A stretch of DNA of 64,000 bases from Bacillus australimaris (GCF_001307105.1 NZ_LGYN01000012.1:248001-312000), one strand, 5' to 3'. Positions 34,765 through 48,116 are shown, numbered from the stretch's first letter. The notes: generated from the letters alone by a model not told the origin. Made by a program: numbers and translations.

Positions 34765-35034
34765 TTAGAAACCGCATTTGATTTTAATATACATGCCTAA
34801 GAACTTGAACTCTCCTAAAAATTTAGAGCCTTTTCCAAAGGTTTTGCATGCCCAAATCAATGCTGCAACTGTCACAATGCCCAAAATAGCGGCAAGGACA
34901 TAAATCCAAAAAGCGTTTTTCTGTACGTTCTTAGAAGTTAGAATTCGGTGCTTCCTTTCATCATATGCCGCCAATAGGTGAATAACATACATATACACAC
35001 CCACTGGAAAACGAAGGCTAAAAGGATTCAGCAT
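34765..35034 (-). CDS. 89-residue cationic hydrophobic peptide, candidate bacteriocin precursor
   Basis: Small protein that I cannot assign. The first 38 residues include a hydrophobic stretch (FPVGVYMYVIHLLAAY) and a basic patch (DERKHR). A strong membrane helix follows (about 42-62, FWIYVLAAILGIVTVAALIW), then a Lys- and Phe-rich tail (KTFGKGSKFLGEFKFLGMYI, KIKCGF) with Cys63 and Cys87. Two cysteines around a cationic amphipathic segment, plus dedicated ABC, M50 and small membrane proteins downstream, fit a membrane-active peptide. AGGGGGTGATGAG precedes ATG 35034, so translation should be strong. No radical SAM or lanthionine enzyme is present, so any modification would be a disulfide or cleavage. 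Confidence 0.65.
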   Translation of the reverse strand: MLNPFSLRFPVGVYMYVIHLLAAYDERKHRILTSKNVQKNAFWIYVLAAILGIVTVAALIWACKTFGKGSKFLGEFKFLGMYIKIKCGF

Positions 35035-35059
35035 CTCATCACCCCCTAATATATGTAAA

Positions 35060-35088
35060 ATGATACCATCCCCTTACAGAAAACATAA
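35060..35088 (-). promoter_or_regulatory. Possible promoter of the peptide cassette
   Basis: On the minus strand TATCAT is preceded at 17 bp by TTATGT, about 25 bp before the peptide gene. The -35 is weak, which would suit an activator-dependent or transition-phase promoter. The 150 bp further upstream are AT-rich and gene-free. Confidence 0.35.
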
Positions 35089-35234
35089 GTTCATTTCAGA
35101 TCATATTTTTAGTCGAATTTTCATGATTTAGTGCTTAGAAATGGAGAGGATTTTGACTTCTTCTCTAACTGAAGGAGGATTTTTTACAGAAATAGGATAA
35201 GTCAAATGAATTAGCCATTAAATTTCGCGCAGCA

Positions 35235-35282
35235 CAAAAAAAACGCTGCGTCCCACTCTCATGAAAGAGCGGAACGCAGCGC
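35235..35282 (-). terminator. Terminator of the glycolytic operon
   Basis: A stem of more than 15 bp built from CGCTGCGT and ACGCAGCG plus inner pairs (CTCTTTCATGAGAG) is followed by eight T residues on the minus strand, just after eno. Confidence 0.92.
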
Positions 35283-35293
35283 GTTGCCGGGCA

Positions 35294-38936
<3,643 letters not shown>

Positions 38937-40121
38937 TTATTTATCGTTTAATGCAGTAACACCAGGAAGTTCTTTGCCTTCCATAAATTCAAGTGAAGCG
39001 CCGCCGCCTGTAGAAATATGGCTCATTTGATCGGCAAGACCAAATTTCTCAACAGCTGCTGCTGAATCTCCACCGCCAATGACAGAATATGTATCTTTTG
39101 CTTCTGCCAGTGCTTCTGCGATTGCTTTTGTTCCTTGAGCGAATGCATCGATTTCAAATACACCCATTGGTCCGTTCCAGACAACAAGTTTGCTCTTTTT
39201 AATAACGTCAGCATACTTCTCTCTTGTCTCTGTTCCAATATCAAGTGCTTCTAAATCACTTGGAATTTCAGAGATTGGGACAATGCTTGTATTCGCATCA
39301 TTTGAAAAGTCGTCGGCTACCAGAACATCTGTTGGAATCAGGAAGTTCACGCCTTTTTCTTTTGCACGCTCCATAAAGGATTTTGCTAAATCGACTTTGT
39401 CTTCTTCTAATAGAGATTTCCCTACTTCGTGGCCAAGTGCTTTCACAAATGTGTAAGCAAGTCCGCCGCCGATGATGAGGTTGTCCACTTTATCAAGAAG
39501 ACTTTCAATCACACCGATTTTATCCTTTACTTTTGCGCCGCCGATAATCGCTGTAAATGGGCGATCAGGGTTTGAAATGGCTTTTCCTAATACCTCAAGC
39601 TCTTTTTGCATGAGGAAGCCTGAAACAGCCGGAAGATAAGCTGCAATTCCTGCTGTCGATGCATGTGCACGGTGTGCAGCACCGAACGCATCATTGACAT
39701 ACACATCAGCTAAATCAGCAAATGCTTTTGATAATTCAGGATCGTTCTTTTCTTCACCAGGATAGAAACGAACGTTTTCAAGCACTAGCACATCTCCTTC
39801 TTTTAAGTCAGAGATTTGCTTTTTCACGTTGTCGCCGTAAGCTTCATCTGCTTTTTTCACTTCTTTTCCAAGAAGCTCTTGCAGACGTTCCGCCACAGGT
39901 GTCAGACGCAGTTCTTCAGTAACTTGACCCTTCGGACGACCCAAATGACTAGCTAGCAGTACCTTTGCGCCTTGTCCTGTTAAATACTCAATCGTTGGTA
40001 ATGCTGCGCGGATACGAGTATCATCCGTCACTTCTCCGTCCTTCATTGGAACGTTAAAATCTACGCGGCAGAACACAACTTTACCTTTTACGTCAATGTC
40101 TTTTACTGATTTCTTATTCAT
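38937..40121 (-). CDS. pgk: Phosphoglycerate kinase
   Basis: Makes ATP from 1,3-bisphosphoglycerate. The 394-residue protein has [21 protein letters not shown], the hinge region and [13 protein letters not shown]. The chosen start is ATG 40121 by comparison with other Bacillus Pgk proteins. The Shine-Dalgarno AGGAGG lies 14 bases before it and is part of a short hairpin (GGAG-GAT-CTCC), an unusual arrangement. It lies about 210 bp downstream of gapA, with a terminator-like hairpin between. Confidence 0.97.
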   Translation of the reverse strand: MNKKSVKDIDVKGKVVFCRVDFNVPMKDGEVTDDTRIRAALPTIEYLTGQGAKVLLASHLGRPKGQVTEELRLTPVAERLQELLGKEVKKADEAYGDNVKKQISDLKEGDVLVLENVRFYPGEEKNDPELSKAFADLADVYVNDAFGAAHRAHASTAGIAAYLPAVSGFLMQKELEVLGKAISNPDRPFTAIIGGAKVKDKIGVIESLLDKVDNLIIGGGLAYTFVKALGHEVGKSLLEEDKVDLAKSFMERAKEKGVNFLIPTDVLVADDFSNDANTSIVPISEIPSDLEALDIGTETREKYADVIKKSKLVVWNGPMGVFEIDAFAQGTKAIAEALAEAKDTYSVIGGGDSAAAVEKFGLADQMSHISTGGGASLEFMEGKELPGVTALNDK

Positions 40122-40241
40122 GCTCGTCAGGAGATCCTCCTTTATTCTGGTTTCCTTACGCATTGGACAAGTCTCTCTTTATCCTTTTCCCATTTTGCCC
40201 TCATCAAAACGAGAAATCGTGCAGAACGGATAAAAACAGAG

Positions 40242-40270
40242 AAAAAGGGAAAGGGATGCTTCCCCTTCCC
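40242..40270 (-). terminator. Partial terminator between gapA and pgk
   Basis: On the minus strand a GGGAAGGGGAAGCATCCC-type hairpin with CCC TTTCCC pairing is followed by TTTTTC. In B. subtilis the same gap carries a terminator and processing site that make gapA mRNA more abundant than the rest of the operon. Confidence 0.6.
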
Positions 40271-40334
40271 TTGTCCGTCTTCATTATATCGTGTCTCTAG
40301 GAAAGAACCAAGTGAGTTCCTTCAGTGTGAGAAA

Positions 40335-41342
40335 TTAAAGACCTTGTTTTGCAATGTAAGCTGCAAGGTCAACAACGCGGTGAGAATATCCACTCTCGTT
40401 ATCGTACCAAGAGATCACTTTCACCATGCTGCCTTCCATCACCATTGTAGAAAGAGCATCGATTGTTGAAGAGTTTGCATTACCATTGTAGTCTCTAGAT
40501 ACTAATGGCTCTTCGCTGTAGCCAAGGATTCCATTAAGTTCTCCTTCAGCCGCTTCTTTAAATGCTGCATTTACGTCTTCAGCTGTTACATCTTGGTTTA
40601 ATTCAGCAACAAGGTCAACTAAAGAAACGTTAGGTGTTGGAACACGCATAGCGCCACCGTTTAATTTACCTTTAAGTTCAGGCAATACAAGTGAAACAGC
40701 TTTCGCAGCACCTGTAGAAGTTGGGATGATGTTTTCCGCTGCTGCACGAGCACGACGGTAGTCTTTGTGCGGAAGATCAAGAATTTGTTGGTCATTTGTG
40801 TATGAGTGAACAGTTGTCATCATACCGCGTTTGATACCAAATTTATCGTTAAGTACTTTTGCAAATGGAGCTAAGCAGTTTGTTGTACAAGATGCATTAG
40901 AGATGACATCGTGGCTAGCTGCATCGTATTTGTCTTCGTTTACACCCATAACGATTGTAATATCTTCTTCGTTAGCAGGAGCAGAGATGATGACTTTTTT
41001 AGCGCCAGCTTCTAAGTGTTTAGCAGCGTCTGCACGTTTTGTGAAGAATCCAGTAGATTCAACAACGATTTCTACGCCTTGTTTACCCCAGCTTAATTTC
41101 GCAGGGTCACGTTCAGCTGATACTTCGATTGTTTTACCGTTCACTACTAAGTTTGTACCGTCTACAGAAACCTCTGCATCTAGTTTTCCGTGAACAGAGT
41201 CATATTGTAAAAGGTGTGCAAGCATGTTAGCGTCTGTTAGATCGTTAACCGCTACTACCTCAACTTCAGGATTGTTTAATGCTGCACGAAATACGTTACG
41301 TCCAATACGTCCAAATCCGTTAATACCGACTTTTACTGCCAT
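40335..41342 (-). CDS. gapA: Glyceraldehyde-3-phosphate dehydrogenase (glycolytic)
   Basis: NAD-dependent enzyme of 335 residues. It has the N-terminal NAD motif [14 protein letters not shown], the catalytic Cys in [15 protein letters not shown] and the C-terminal [15 protein letters not shown]. It is 31 bp downstream of cggR, the glycolytic arrangement of gapA and not that of gluconeogenic gapB. It starts at ATG 41342 after AAAAGGAGGAAACATC. Confidence 0.98.
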   Translation of the reverse strand: MAVKVGINGFGRIGRNVFRAALNNPEVEVVAVNDLTDANMLAHLLQYDSVHGKLDAEVSVDGTNLVVNGKTIEVSAERDPAKLSWGKQGVEIVVESTGFFTKRADAAKHLEAGAKKVIISAPANEEDITIVMGVNEDKYDAASHDVISNASCTTNCLAPFAKVLNDKFGIKRGMMTTVHSYTNDQQILDLPHKDYRRARAAAENIIPTSTGAAKAVSLVLPELKGKLNGGAMRVPTPNVSLVDLVAELNQDVTAEDVNAAFKEAAEGELNGILGYSEEPLVSRDYNGNANSSTIDALSTMVMEGSMVKVISWYDNESGYSHRVVDLAAYIAKQGL

Positions 41343-41373
41343 GATGTTTCCTCCTTTTATAGGTCACAATGTT

Positions 41374-42411
41374 TTATATTGAGGGATCAATTGACTCCCT
41401 TAATAACTCTTTTGCGGCTCCTTCGTCTGTGACGAGAACCGTTCGGCGCGGCTTTTTGAAATAAGCTTCAATAGCCCCTGCCTTTGATGATCCACCTGCA
41501 ACAGCAATGATGTTTGGAATGCTTTCTAAATCATCTAGCTGCATGCCGACGGAGTGCACTTTGTGTACGACCTCACCATCACGATTAAAGTAATAGCCAA
41601 AGGCCTCTGTCACTGCGTCATGCTCATCAATCTTTTTTAAATCTTCATCTGGTGTATTTCGTCTCATCGCCATTGTTTTTGCTTCCCCGATCCCATGAAT
41701 GAGCATCGTAGATGATTGAATCGTTTGAAGCACTTCTTTGACGGACGGCTCTTCAATAATAGAAGAGTAAGCACCTTCTGACAGCTGCCCTGGAACAAAC
41801 AGCAGTTTGTAAGTACCGGAAGCTTTTTCAGCCATGTGGGCACAAATGGTGTTTGCCTGATTTTTTACATTCTCCCCAAGACCGCCTCTCGCAGGGACAA
41901 ACATCATGTCTCTGTTTTTAGCATCAGGGGTCATCATTTCGGCAACGGCTTCCATCGTCGTTCCGCCAGTGACGGCGACGATATTATTTCCAGTAAACCT
42001 TTTTTTCATACATTGGACAGCAGCTCTTCCCATTTCTTGCTTCACCCACGGGGATTCGTCACTGTCACCAGAAACAATGATGACTTCTTCCAAGCCTAAC
42101 TTCCTCTTTAATGTATTTTCCAAAAAGGTTAAGCCTAAAACGTCCTTCATCATTCCTTCAAGCATTTCAAGCAAAGCGTGACCTTCACTCGTCAGCATCA
42201 TGCCGCTCGTTTTGACATCCAGCAGATTTTGTTCTTTTAAAAACTGAACTTCAGCACGTAAGATGCGCTCACTGAGACCAAGACTCGTCGCAAGACTTCT
42301 GCGGCCAATTGGTTCAGCTAACCTGATGTACTGCAAAATGTCGTAGCGTTTCTGCATAACTATGAGAAGATCTGGCAATAATTTTTTTTGAGCTTCCAAT
42401 AAACGATTCAT
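41374..42411 (-). CDS. cggR: Central glycolytic genes regulator
   Basis: SorC-family repressor of 345 residues. It has an N-terminal winged helix (about 20-80, GRRSLATSLGLSERILRAEVQFLKEQNLL) and a sugar-phosphate-binding domain (VAVTGGTTMEAVAEMM, PARGGLGENVKNQANTI). Fructose-1,6-bisphosphate relieves repression in B. subtilis. It is autoregulated and controls the whole operon through the tandem operator at 42438-42474. It starts at ATG 42411. Confidence 0.97.
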   Translation of the reverse strand: MNRLLEAQKKLLPDLLIVMQKRYDILQYIRLAEPIGRRSLATSLGLSERILRAEVQFLKEQNLLDVKTSGMMLTSEGHALLEMLEGMMKDVLGLTFLENTLKRKLGLEEVIIVSGDSDESPWVKQEMGRAAVQCMKKRFTGNNIVAVTGGTTMEAVAEMMTPDAKNRDMMFVPARGGLGENVKNQANTICAHMAEKASGTYKLLFVPGQLSEGAYSSIIEEPSVKEVLQTIQSSTMLIHGIGEAKTMAMRRNTPDEDLKKIDEHDAVTEAFGYYFNRDGEVVHKVHSVGMQLDDLESIPNIIAVAGGSSKAGAIEAYFKKPRRTVLVTDEGAAKELLRESIDPSI

Positions 42412-42437
42412 GGCTAACGACCCTTTCTTTTCACGTT

Positions 42438-42474
42438 GGACTAAAAACGTCCCACTGTGACAAAAAACGTCCCG
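42438..42474 (-). promoter_or_regulatory. CggR operator (two tandem half-sites)
   Basis: On the minus strand CGGGACGTTTTTTGTC is followed by GTGGGACGTTTTTAGTCC. These are the direct repeats of the CggR operator of B. subtilis (CGGGAC-N6-TGTC type). It sits between the promoter and cggR. Confidence 0.88.
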
Positions 42475-42512
42475 CCACAGCCAAAAAAAATCAATCCCTG
42501 CTTTCTTTAATT

Positions 42513-42541
42513 ATTTTAACAGGATAATCTTGCATTTTCAA
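42513..42541 (-). promoter_or_regulatory. cggR operon promoter
   Basis: On the minus strand TTGAAA and TAAAAT are 17 bp apart. The predicted start lies about 30 bp upstream of the CggR operator, so bound CggR would act as a roadblock, as in B. subtilis. Confidence 0.75.
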
Positions 42542-42669
42542 CTCTTACAAACACATTCAGACAAAAAATAGACACATTTTTACCGATAACCTGCTTGTCA
42601 TCAAGGTTCTTGCTATGATATTTCTTTTCAAAATATTTTTTTCTATTATATAGAATGAATTCACGCTTG

Positions 42670-42708
42670 AAAATGTGCATGCTGGTGAGATCAGCATGCA
42701 CATTTTTT
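42670..42708. terminator. Terminator after rocE
   Basis: The perfect 11-bp arms TGTGCATGCTG and CAGCATGCACA enclose a 7-base loop, with T-rich sequence on both strands. It separates rocE from the cggR promoter. Confidence 0.82.
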
Positions 42709-42738
42709 GCTTTCAGCTAGATGGAAAAATAGAGCTGT

Positions 42739-44160
42739 TTATGTTTTTGTGATGGTTCCTTCTTCTTCGTCAAGCCTTCTTGCCTCTTCCTTTGGTTTGA
42801 TTTTGAAATAATAAATGATGTAGCAGGCAGCCATGAACGGGATTCCGCAATAAAGACCAATCCGCTGATCCTCTATAAAGAATAAGCTGATAAGGACAAT
42901 ACCAAATGCGATAAAGCCTGCCAAAGGGACAAATGGATAGAGCGGTGTTCGAAAAACGAGATCCTTTACATCACCGCCCTCTTTTATGAATTGCTTTCTA
43001 AAAAAATACTGTGACAAGCAAATGGACATCCAAACCACAACAAGGACCATACCAGAAATCGAAATGAGCCACACATATACCGTTTTTGGTGCCACAATAC
43101 TTGTGAGCAAGGACAGAGCGGATACGCCCATTGTGACCAATAGTGCATTGATCGGAATTTTACGTTTGGACAGCTTTTTCGTAAATTCAGGTCCTTTTCC
43201 GTCTTTTGAAAGCGCCCAGAGCATACGTGATGATGCATATAATCCAGAGTTTGCTACAGATAAGACAGCTGTGATAATGATAAAATTCATGATATCTGCG
43301 GCATACGGTATGCCGACCTTGTCCAGCACGACGACAAACGGACTGTCGACAGCACCTGCTGTCTGCCATGGGAGAAGTGCGGCAAGAACCGCAATCGATA
43401 AGACAAAAAAGACCATTGTTCTCCAAATAATATTCCGTATAGACCGCGGCAATGTTTTTTCAGGGCTTTCACTCTCTCCTGCTGCGATCCCCACAAGTTC
43501 TGTTCCTTGAAAGGAGAAATTGACGGTGACCATGGTTAATAAAATCGCAAAAACGCCATTAGGAAATAGTCCGCCATGATCTGTCAAATGACGAAATAGA
43601 GGGGCTGGTTCCCCGCCTTTCAGATGAATCATTCCGAAAATTGCGCCAATTCCAATGATAATAAACAATAGAATGGCAGCGACCTTAATGGCCGAAAACC
43701 AAAACTCCGTTTCAGCGAAGCTGCGAGCTGAGATGGCATTCACGGCAAATAATATCACGCTAAATGCAAGACACCACAGCCAAACAGGGATATCCGGGAA
43801 CCACCTTTGGAGCAAAATGCCCGCTGACGTAAACTCCAGTCCAATCGTACACGCCCAGCTAAACCAATAAAGCCAGCCGATCATAAAGCCTGTGGACGGG
43901 CCTATATATTTGGTCGCATACTCCTGAAAGGAACCGGCTGTCGGCATCGCCACGGCTAATTCTCCAAGGCAGAGCATCACCAAATACATCAACAATCCAC
44001 CGATGATAAATGAAAGAATGGCTCCACCTGGTCCTGCCTGATGAATAATGAGACCTGATCCAAGGAAAAGGCCGGTACCAATGACGCCTCCTAAAGCAAT
44101 CATAAAGAGGTGTCTGCTTTTCATGGAACGCTCTAGTTCATTATGCTGTTCTTGCTTCAA
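42739..44160 (-). CDS. rocE: Amino acid permease, probable arginine/ornithine permease RocE
   Basis: APC-superfamily permease of 473 residues with twelve predicted helices. The N-terminal motif SRHLFMIALGGVIGTGLFLGSG and FQGTELVGIAAGESESPEKTLPRSI are typical of the RocE/YbgF branch. It lies about 100 bp downstream of rocD in the same direction and opposite rocR, as in the B. subtilis rocDEF operon. RocF (arginase) does not follow it here; the next gene is cggR behind a terminator. It starts at TTG or ATG 44160 behind AGTGGGGAGCGG. Confidence 0.85.
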   Translation of the reverse strand: MKQEQHNELERSMKSRHLFMIALGGVIGTGLFLGSGLIIHQAGPGGAILSFIIGGLLMYLVMLCLGELAVAMPTAGSFQEYATKYIGPSTGFMIGWLYWFSWACTIGLEFTSAGILLQRWFPDIPVWLWCLAFSVILFAVNAISARSFAETEFWFSAIKVAAILLFIIIGIGAIFGMIHLKGGEPAPLFRHLTDHGGLFPNGVFAILLTMVTVNFSFQGTELVGIAAGESESPEKTLPRSIRNIIWRTMVFFVLSIAVLAALLPWQTAGAVDSPFVVVLDKVGIPYAADIMNFIIITAVLSVANSGLYASSRMLWALSKDGKGPEFTKKLSKRKIPINALLVTMGVSALSLLTSIVAPKTVYVWLISISGMVLVVVWMSICLSQYFFRKQFIKEGGDVKDLVFRTPLYPFVPLAGFIAFGIVLISLFFIEDQRIGLYCGIPFMAACYIIYYFKIKPKEEARRLDEEEGTITKT

Positions 44161-44261
44161 ATCCGCTCCCCACTTTCACTCTTCTATTCATCATCCTTTG
44201 ACAAAATTCGCTGTTCGTTGAAAGAGAAAGGGAGAAAGTGATGGCTTCTCCCCTTTTCCCA

Positions 44262-45455
44262 TTACGCTTGAAATAATGCTTCAATATGACCAATCGCCCA
44301 GTCTAAATCCTCTTTAGAAATAGTGAGAGGCGGTGCATAGCGGATGACAGTCTCATGGGTTTCCTTACATAACAGTCCTGCTTGTTTCAGCTTCTCACAA
44401 TAAGGTCTCGCTGCCTCTGTCAGCTCCATTCCGATAAACAATCCGCGGCCGCGCACTTCCTTAATAACAGGGCTTTGAATGCGCGTGAGTTTGTCTTTTA
44501 AGTATTCGCCAAGCTCCATGGAACGTGCTGCAAGGTTTTCATCGATTAAGACATCCAATGCAGCAAGCGACACCGCACATGCAAGAGGATTTCCACCGAA
44601 GGTAGAGCCGTGAGACCCAGGGTTAAATACACCTAATATATCGCGGTTTGCTACAACACACGAGATCGGGAATACACCACCGCCTAAAGCCTTCCCAAGA
44701 ATCAGCATATCTGGCTCAATGTCTTCCCAGTCACAGGCAAACATTTTACCTGTCCGCGCTAATCCGACCTGGATTTCATCCGCTATGAACAGCACATTTT
44801 CCTGTTCACAAAGCGCCTTCGCTTCCTTCAAGAAACCTTCTGGCGGCATAACAATTCCCGCTTCCCCTTGAATGGGTTCGATGAGAAAAGCCGCAGTTTG
44901 CGGTGTGATGGCTTCACGTAACGCTTCAATATCCCCGTAAGGAATCAGTTTGATGCCCGGAAGCATTGGACCGAAACCTCTTTGATATTCTGCTTCTGAA
45001 GAAAGGGAAACAGCCGTCATCGTTCTGCCATGAAAATTTCCGACACACGCAATGATTTCCGCACGATTCTCTTCGATTCCCTTGACATCATAGCCCCAGC
45101 GTCTCGCTGCTTTTACAGCTGTTTCGACAGCCTCAGCTCCAGTATTCATCGGCAGTGCCATCTCTTTATTTGTTAGTTGACAAATTTTCTCATACCAAGG
45201 GCCAAGCTGATCATTGTGAAAAGCTCTCGAGGTAAGTGTCACACGGTCTGCCTGTCTTTTGAGCGCCTCAATAATGCGGGGATGGCGATGCCCCTGATTC
45301 ACTGCGGAATACGCACTCAGCATATCCATATATCGATTGCCCTCAGGATCTGTCACCCAAACTCCCTCAGCCTCAGAAATCACTATTGGCAGCGGATGAT
45401 AGTTTGCCGCACCGTATTGTTCTGTTTGTTGAATCAATTCATTTGTCTGTGTCAT
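44262..45455 (-). CDS. rocD: Ornithine aminotransferase
   Basis: PLP enzyme of 397 residues converting ornithine and 2-oxoglutarate to glutamate semialdehyde and glutamate in arginine catabolism. It shows the class III aminotransferase pattern: [45 protein letters not shown] and the PLP lysine in [13 protein letters not shown]. It starts at ATG 45455 behind GGAGGAATAGACG. It is controlled by a sigma-54 promoter and the RocR enhancer-like sites upstream. Confidence 0.95.
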   Translation of the reverse strand: MTQTNELIQQTEQYGAANYHPLPIVISEAEGVWVTDPEGNRYMDMLSAYSAVNQGHRHPRIIEALKRQADRVTLTSRAFHNDQLGPWYEKICQLTNKEMALPMNTGAEAVETAVKAARRWGYDVKGIEENRAEIIACVGNFHGRTMTAVSLSSEAEYQRGFGPMLPGIKLIPYGDIEALREAITPQTAAFLIEPIQGEAGIVMPPEGFLKEAKALCEQENVLFIADEIQVGLARTGKMFACDWEDIEPDMLILGKALGGGVFPISCVVANRDILGVFNPGSHGSTFGGNPLACAVSLAALDVLIDENLAARSMELGEYLKDKLTRIQSPVIKEVRGRGLFIGMELTEAARPYCEKLKQAGLLCKETHETVIRYAPPLTISKEDLDWAIGHIEALFQA

Positions 45456-45516
45456 CGTCTATTCCTCCTTCTATAAGCTAGCCTATTTTAATTGGATTCA
45501 TCTTCACACCTATGAT

Positions 45517-45534
45517 ATGCAAGGATCGTGCCAA
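45517..45534 (-). promoter_or_regulatory. Sigma-54 (-24/-12) promoter of rocDE
   Basis: On the minus strand TTGGCACGATCCTTGCAT carries TGGCAC and TTGCAT with exact SigL spacing. It is about 60 bp before rocD. SigL itself is encoded at 48158-49456. Confidence 0.92.
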
Positions 45535-45584
45535 CTTTCTGCCCGTATCCTGACAATGATTCATCTCATTTTTACGCCAAATTT

Positions 45585-45627
45585 TTTTGCATATGCAAAA
45601 TTTTTGAGAGGAAACCGCAAAATTTTT
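45585..45627. promoter_or_regulatory. RocR upstream activating sites
   Basis: A perfect palindrome TTTTGCATATGCAAAA (45585-45600) overlaps two direct copies of GCAAAATTTTT (45595-45605 and 45617-45627) spaced exactly 22 bp, two helical turns. Their position between the sigma-54 promoter and rocR fits activator binding and negative autoregulation of rocR. Confidence 0.68.
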
Positions 45628-45663
45628 CATGTAAAATAGAGGTAACTGCTGGAGGTGGAGCAA

Positions 45664-47103
45664 ATGAAAAAAGATCCGTATGCTGCAAAGCTCGAAAATG
45701 AGATTGATCTGTATAAACAAATGCTCGATTTAATTGATGTCGGGGTTCATGCAATTGACGAGAATGGAAATACTGTTGTTTATAATAAAAAAATGATGGA
45801 GATTGAGTCTTTGAAACGCTCTGATGTTCTCCATAAAAATGTATTAGACCTCTTTGTCTTCCAAGACGAAATGCACAGTACGCTTGTCCAAGCGCTGCGT
45901 ACTGGGAAACAAACCGTTCATGCAAAGCAGACGTATCATAATTACAATGGAAAAGAAATCACAACGATTAATCATACATACCCGCTCGTTCGAGACGGTC
46001 TCATCCAAGGAGCAGTTGAAATTTCGAATGATGTGACCAAGCTGGAACGGTTGATTCACCACAATATGAAGAAAAAAGGCAGCACACGCTTTACTTTTGA
46101 TTCAATTATTGGACAAAGCCCTGCGTTTTTAGAGGTGATTGAGCATGCGAAACGAGCGACTCGTACTTCTTCTTATGTTCTCATTGTTGGTGAAACAGGA
46201 ACAGGGAAGGAGCTATTTGCTCAAAGCATTCATAACGGCAGCAGCCGGTCATCTGGACCATTTATTACTCAAAACTGTGCGGCACTGCCTGACAGCCTCA
46301 TCGAAAGTCTGCTCTTTGGTACACAAAAAGGGGCTTTTACAGGCGCGACTGATCAGCCCGGTTTATTTGAACAGGCGCAGGGTGGTACACTGCTGTTAGA
46401 TGAGATCAACTCATTAAATCCTGCTCTTCAAGCAAAATTGCTGCGCGTCTTACAGGAAAAACGTGTGAGAAGGTTAGGCAGCACAAAAGAAATAGCTGTT
46501 GATGTGAGAGTCATTGCCAATATGAATGAGGATCCTGTAGATGCGATTGCAGGCGGACGCATGCGCAAGGATTTATTTTATCGACTAGGGATTGTCACCT
46601 TATTTATTCCACCGCTTTCTGAGCGAAAAGAAGACATTCCTACGTTTGTGCGTCACTTTATTCAAAAATATAATGAACTGTTTCAAATGAAGGTGAAGGC
46701 GGCTGACGAAGAGGTGTTAAACCTTTTTGAGGCGTATCATTGGCCGGGCAATGTAAGAGAGCTGGAGCATGTGATTGAAGCGGGGATGAATATGATGATG
46801 GATGAAGACTACCTAAGTATGCATCACCTTCCCTATCATTTTAGATTTAAGCATGGGGAAGGCCGTCCTGCAGCGCAATTGCAGACGAATCAGTTGCAAC
46901 AAACGACAGCTACTGACACCTTTATCTACACATGTCCAGAACATACGACTGATTTCCAAACCCAAATGGACCGATTCGAAAAACAATACATCGTCCATTA
47001 CTTAGAAAAAATGGACGATAATATTTCACAGACTGCAAAGATATTGGGCATGAGCAGGCAAAGTCTGCAATATCGAATGAAAAAGCTACATATTTCTCGT
47101 TAA
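45664..47103 (+). CDS. rocR: Sigma-54-dependent activator of arginine catabolism
   Basis: NtrC/NifA-type enhancer-binding protein of 479 residues: an N-terminal PAS sensor (about 15-130), a central AAA+ domain (Walker A GETGTGKE, the sigma-54 contact GAFTGA as GAFTGATDQPG, Walker B GGTLLLDEIN) and a C-terminal Fis helix-turn-helix (ISQTAKILGMSRQSLQYRMKKL). ATG 45664 is eight bases after GGAGG; the frame opens at 45655. In B. subtilis RocR responds to ornithine or citrulline and activates rocABC and rocDEF. It is divergent from rocD and shares the control region. Confidence 0.93.
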   Translation: MKKDPYAAKLENEIDLYKQMLDLIDVGVHAIDENGNTVVYNKKMMEIESLKRSDVLHKNVLDLFVFQDEMHSTLVQALRTGKQTVHAKQTYHNYNGKEITTINHTYPLVRDGLIQGAVEISNDVTKLERLIHHNMKKKGSTRFTFDSIIGQSPAFLEVIEHAKRATRTSSYVLIVGETGTGKELFAQSIHNGSSRSSGPFITQNCAALPDSLIESLLFGTQKGAFTGATDQPGLFEQAQGGTLLLDEINSLNPALQAKLLRVLQEKRVRRLGSTKEIAVDVRVIANMNEDPVDAIAGGRMRKDLFYRLGIVTLFIPPLSERKEDIPTFVRHFIQKYNELFQMKVKAADEEVLNLFEAYHWPGNVRELEHVIEAGMNMMMDEDYLSMHHLPYHFRFKHGEGRPAAQLQTNQLQQTTATDTFIYTCPEHTTDFQTQMDRFEKQYIVHYLEKMDDNISQTAKILGMSRQSLQYRMKKLHISR

Positions 47104-47124
47104 TGATTCTCAGGATTATTGATA

Positions 47125-47155
47125 AAGGGCTGAAATGATCTTGATTTTAGCCCTT
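47125..47155 (+). terminator. Terminator after rocR
   Basis: AAGGGCTGAAAT and ATTTTAGCCCTT arms with a 7-base loop and a T-rich tail, 22 bp after the stop. Confidence 0.6.
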
Positions 47156-47249
47156 CGTCTTCTTTTCAAAGTGATAGAAAACCTTTGCAGTCTACACTGA
47201 ATGCAAGGGTTTGTCTACACGCTGGAGCTGCACCCTCATTCGGCACAGC

Positions 47250-47987
47250 TCATTGTGTACCTGACTGTCCTGCCGGTTCTTGACGTGCATCACTCAGCAG
47301 TTTTTCTACATTTTCTAAATGTGTGAACATCGCTCTTTCCGCTTCTTCTGGTTGCCTTTCTTCGACGGCTTTATAAATTTGTTCATGTTCTTTATAAAGC
47401 TGACGAATAGAGGCTTTCCTTGAAAACAAGACGGCTTTTCTCGTTTCCCGCATCGTTTCTACCAGCAAGGCTGAGACCTGATTCATTAATGCCTTTAATA
47501 AGTCATTCTTTGAGGCTTTGGCTAAGGCGAGGTGGAATGTGAGGTCTGCCTCTTCACCCATTTCTTCATTTACTTCCGCGCGTTTCATTTGTTCGAGTGC
47601 ATCACGCAGCTGATGAAGGTCATCATCCGTACGCTGCAGCGCCGCTTTTTTGACAGCACCCGTTTCAATAATAGCTCTTACTTCAAGGAGCTGCGTGACG
47701 TCATGCTGCTTCATCAAAAATGCAGAAGATAAGCTAATTGTGAGCTGTTCGGGATCGAACTGCTTCACATATGTACCTTCCCCTTGTTTCATCTCTATTA
47801 ATCCCATCGCTTTGAGAGCAGACAATGCCTCTCTTACAGCAGAACGGCTGACTTGAAAGTTTTCTGAAAGAGCTTGAACCGAATCTAATTTTTCTCCTGG
47901 AAGAAGCTCACCTGTGCGAATGGATTCGACTAATGCATCCGCAATTTCTTCATATATTTTTTTGGTTTTAATTTGTTTATATTTCAA
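47250..47987 (-). CDS. lutR: FadR-type GntR regulator, LutR-like
   Basis: Repressor of 245 residues with an N-terminal GntR winged helix (10-75, PGEKLDSVQALSENFQVSRSAVREALSALKAMGLI) and a helical FCD ligand-binding domain (about 95-225). Its position next to sigL is that of lutR (yvfI), the lactate-utilisation repressor of B. subtilis. lutABC and the permease lutP are not in the window. TTG 47987 follows GAGGTGAAACC. Confidence 0.83.
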   Translation of the reverse strand: MKYKQIKTKKIYEEIADALVESIRTGELLPGEKLDSVQALSENFQVSRSAVREALSALKAMGLIEMKQGEGTYVKQFDPEQLTISLSSAFLMKQHDVTQLLEVRAIIETGAVKKAALQRTDDDLHQLRDALEQMKRAEVNEEMGEEADLTFHLALAKASKNDLLKALMNQVSALLVETMRETRKAVLFSRKASIRQLYKEHEQIYKAVEERQPEEAERAMFTHLENVEKLLSDARQEPAGQSGTQ

Positions 47988-48116
47988 TTGGTTTCACCTC
48001 ATCACTGTTGTCCATCCCTATCGGCTCATGCCCTATCTTATACTTTACCCCAAAATTCCGATCTCTCGTCTCCCCTTTTTAATTTTCAAGAAATCTCCGA
48101 ACAGCCTTGCTTCCAA

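Noticed and set aside
34765-35034. Assignment of the 89-residue peptide to circular bacteriocins such as pumilarin or to YydF epipeptides
   Set aside because: The sequence does not resemble them, and the locus lacks both the SpoIIM/DUF95-type protein of circular bacteriocin loci and the radical SAM enzyme of epipeptide loci.
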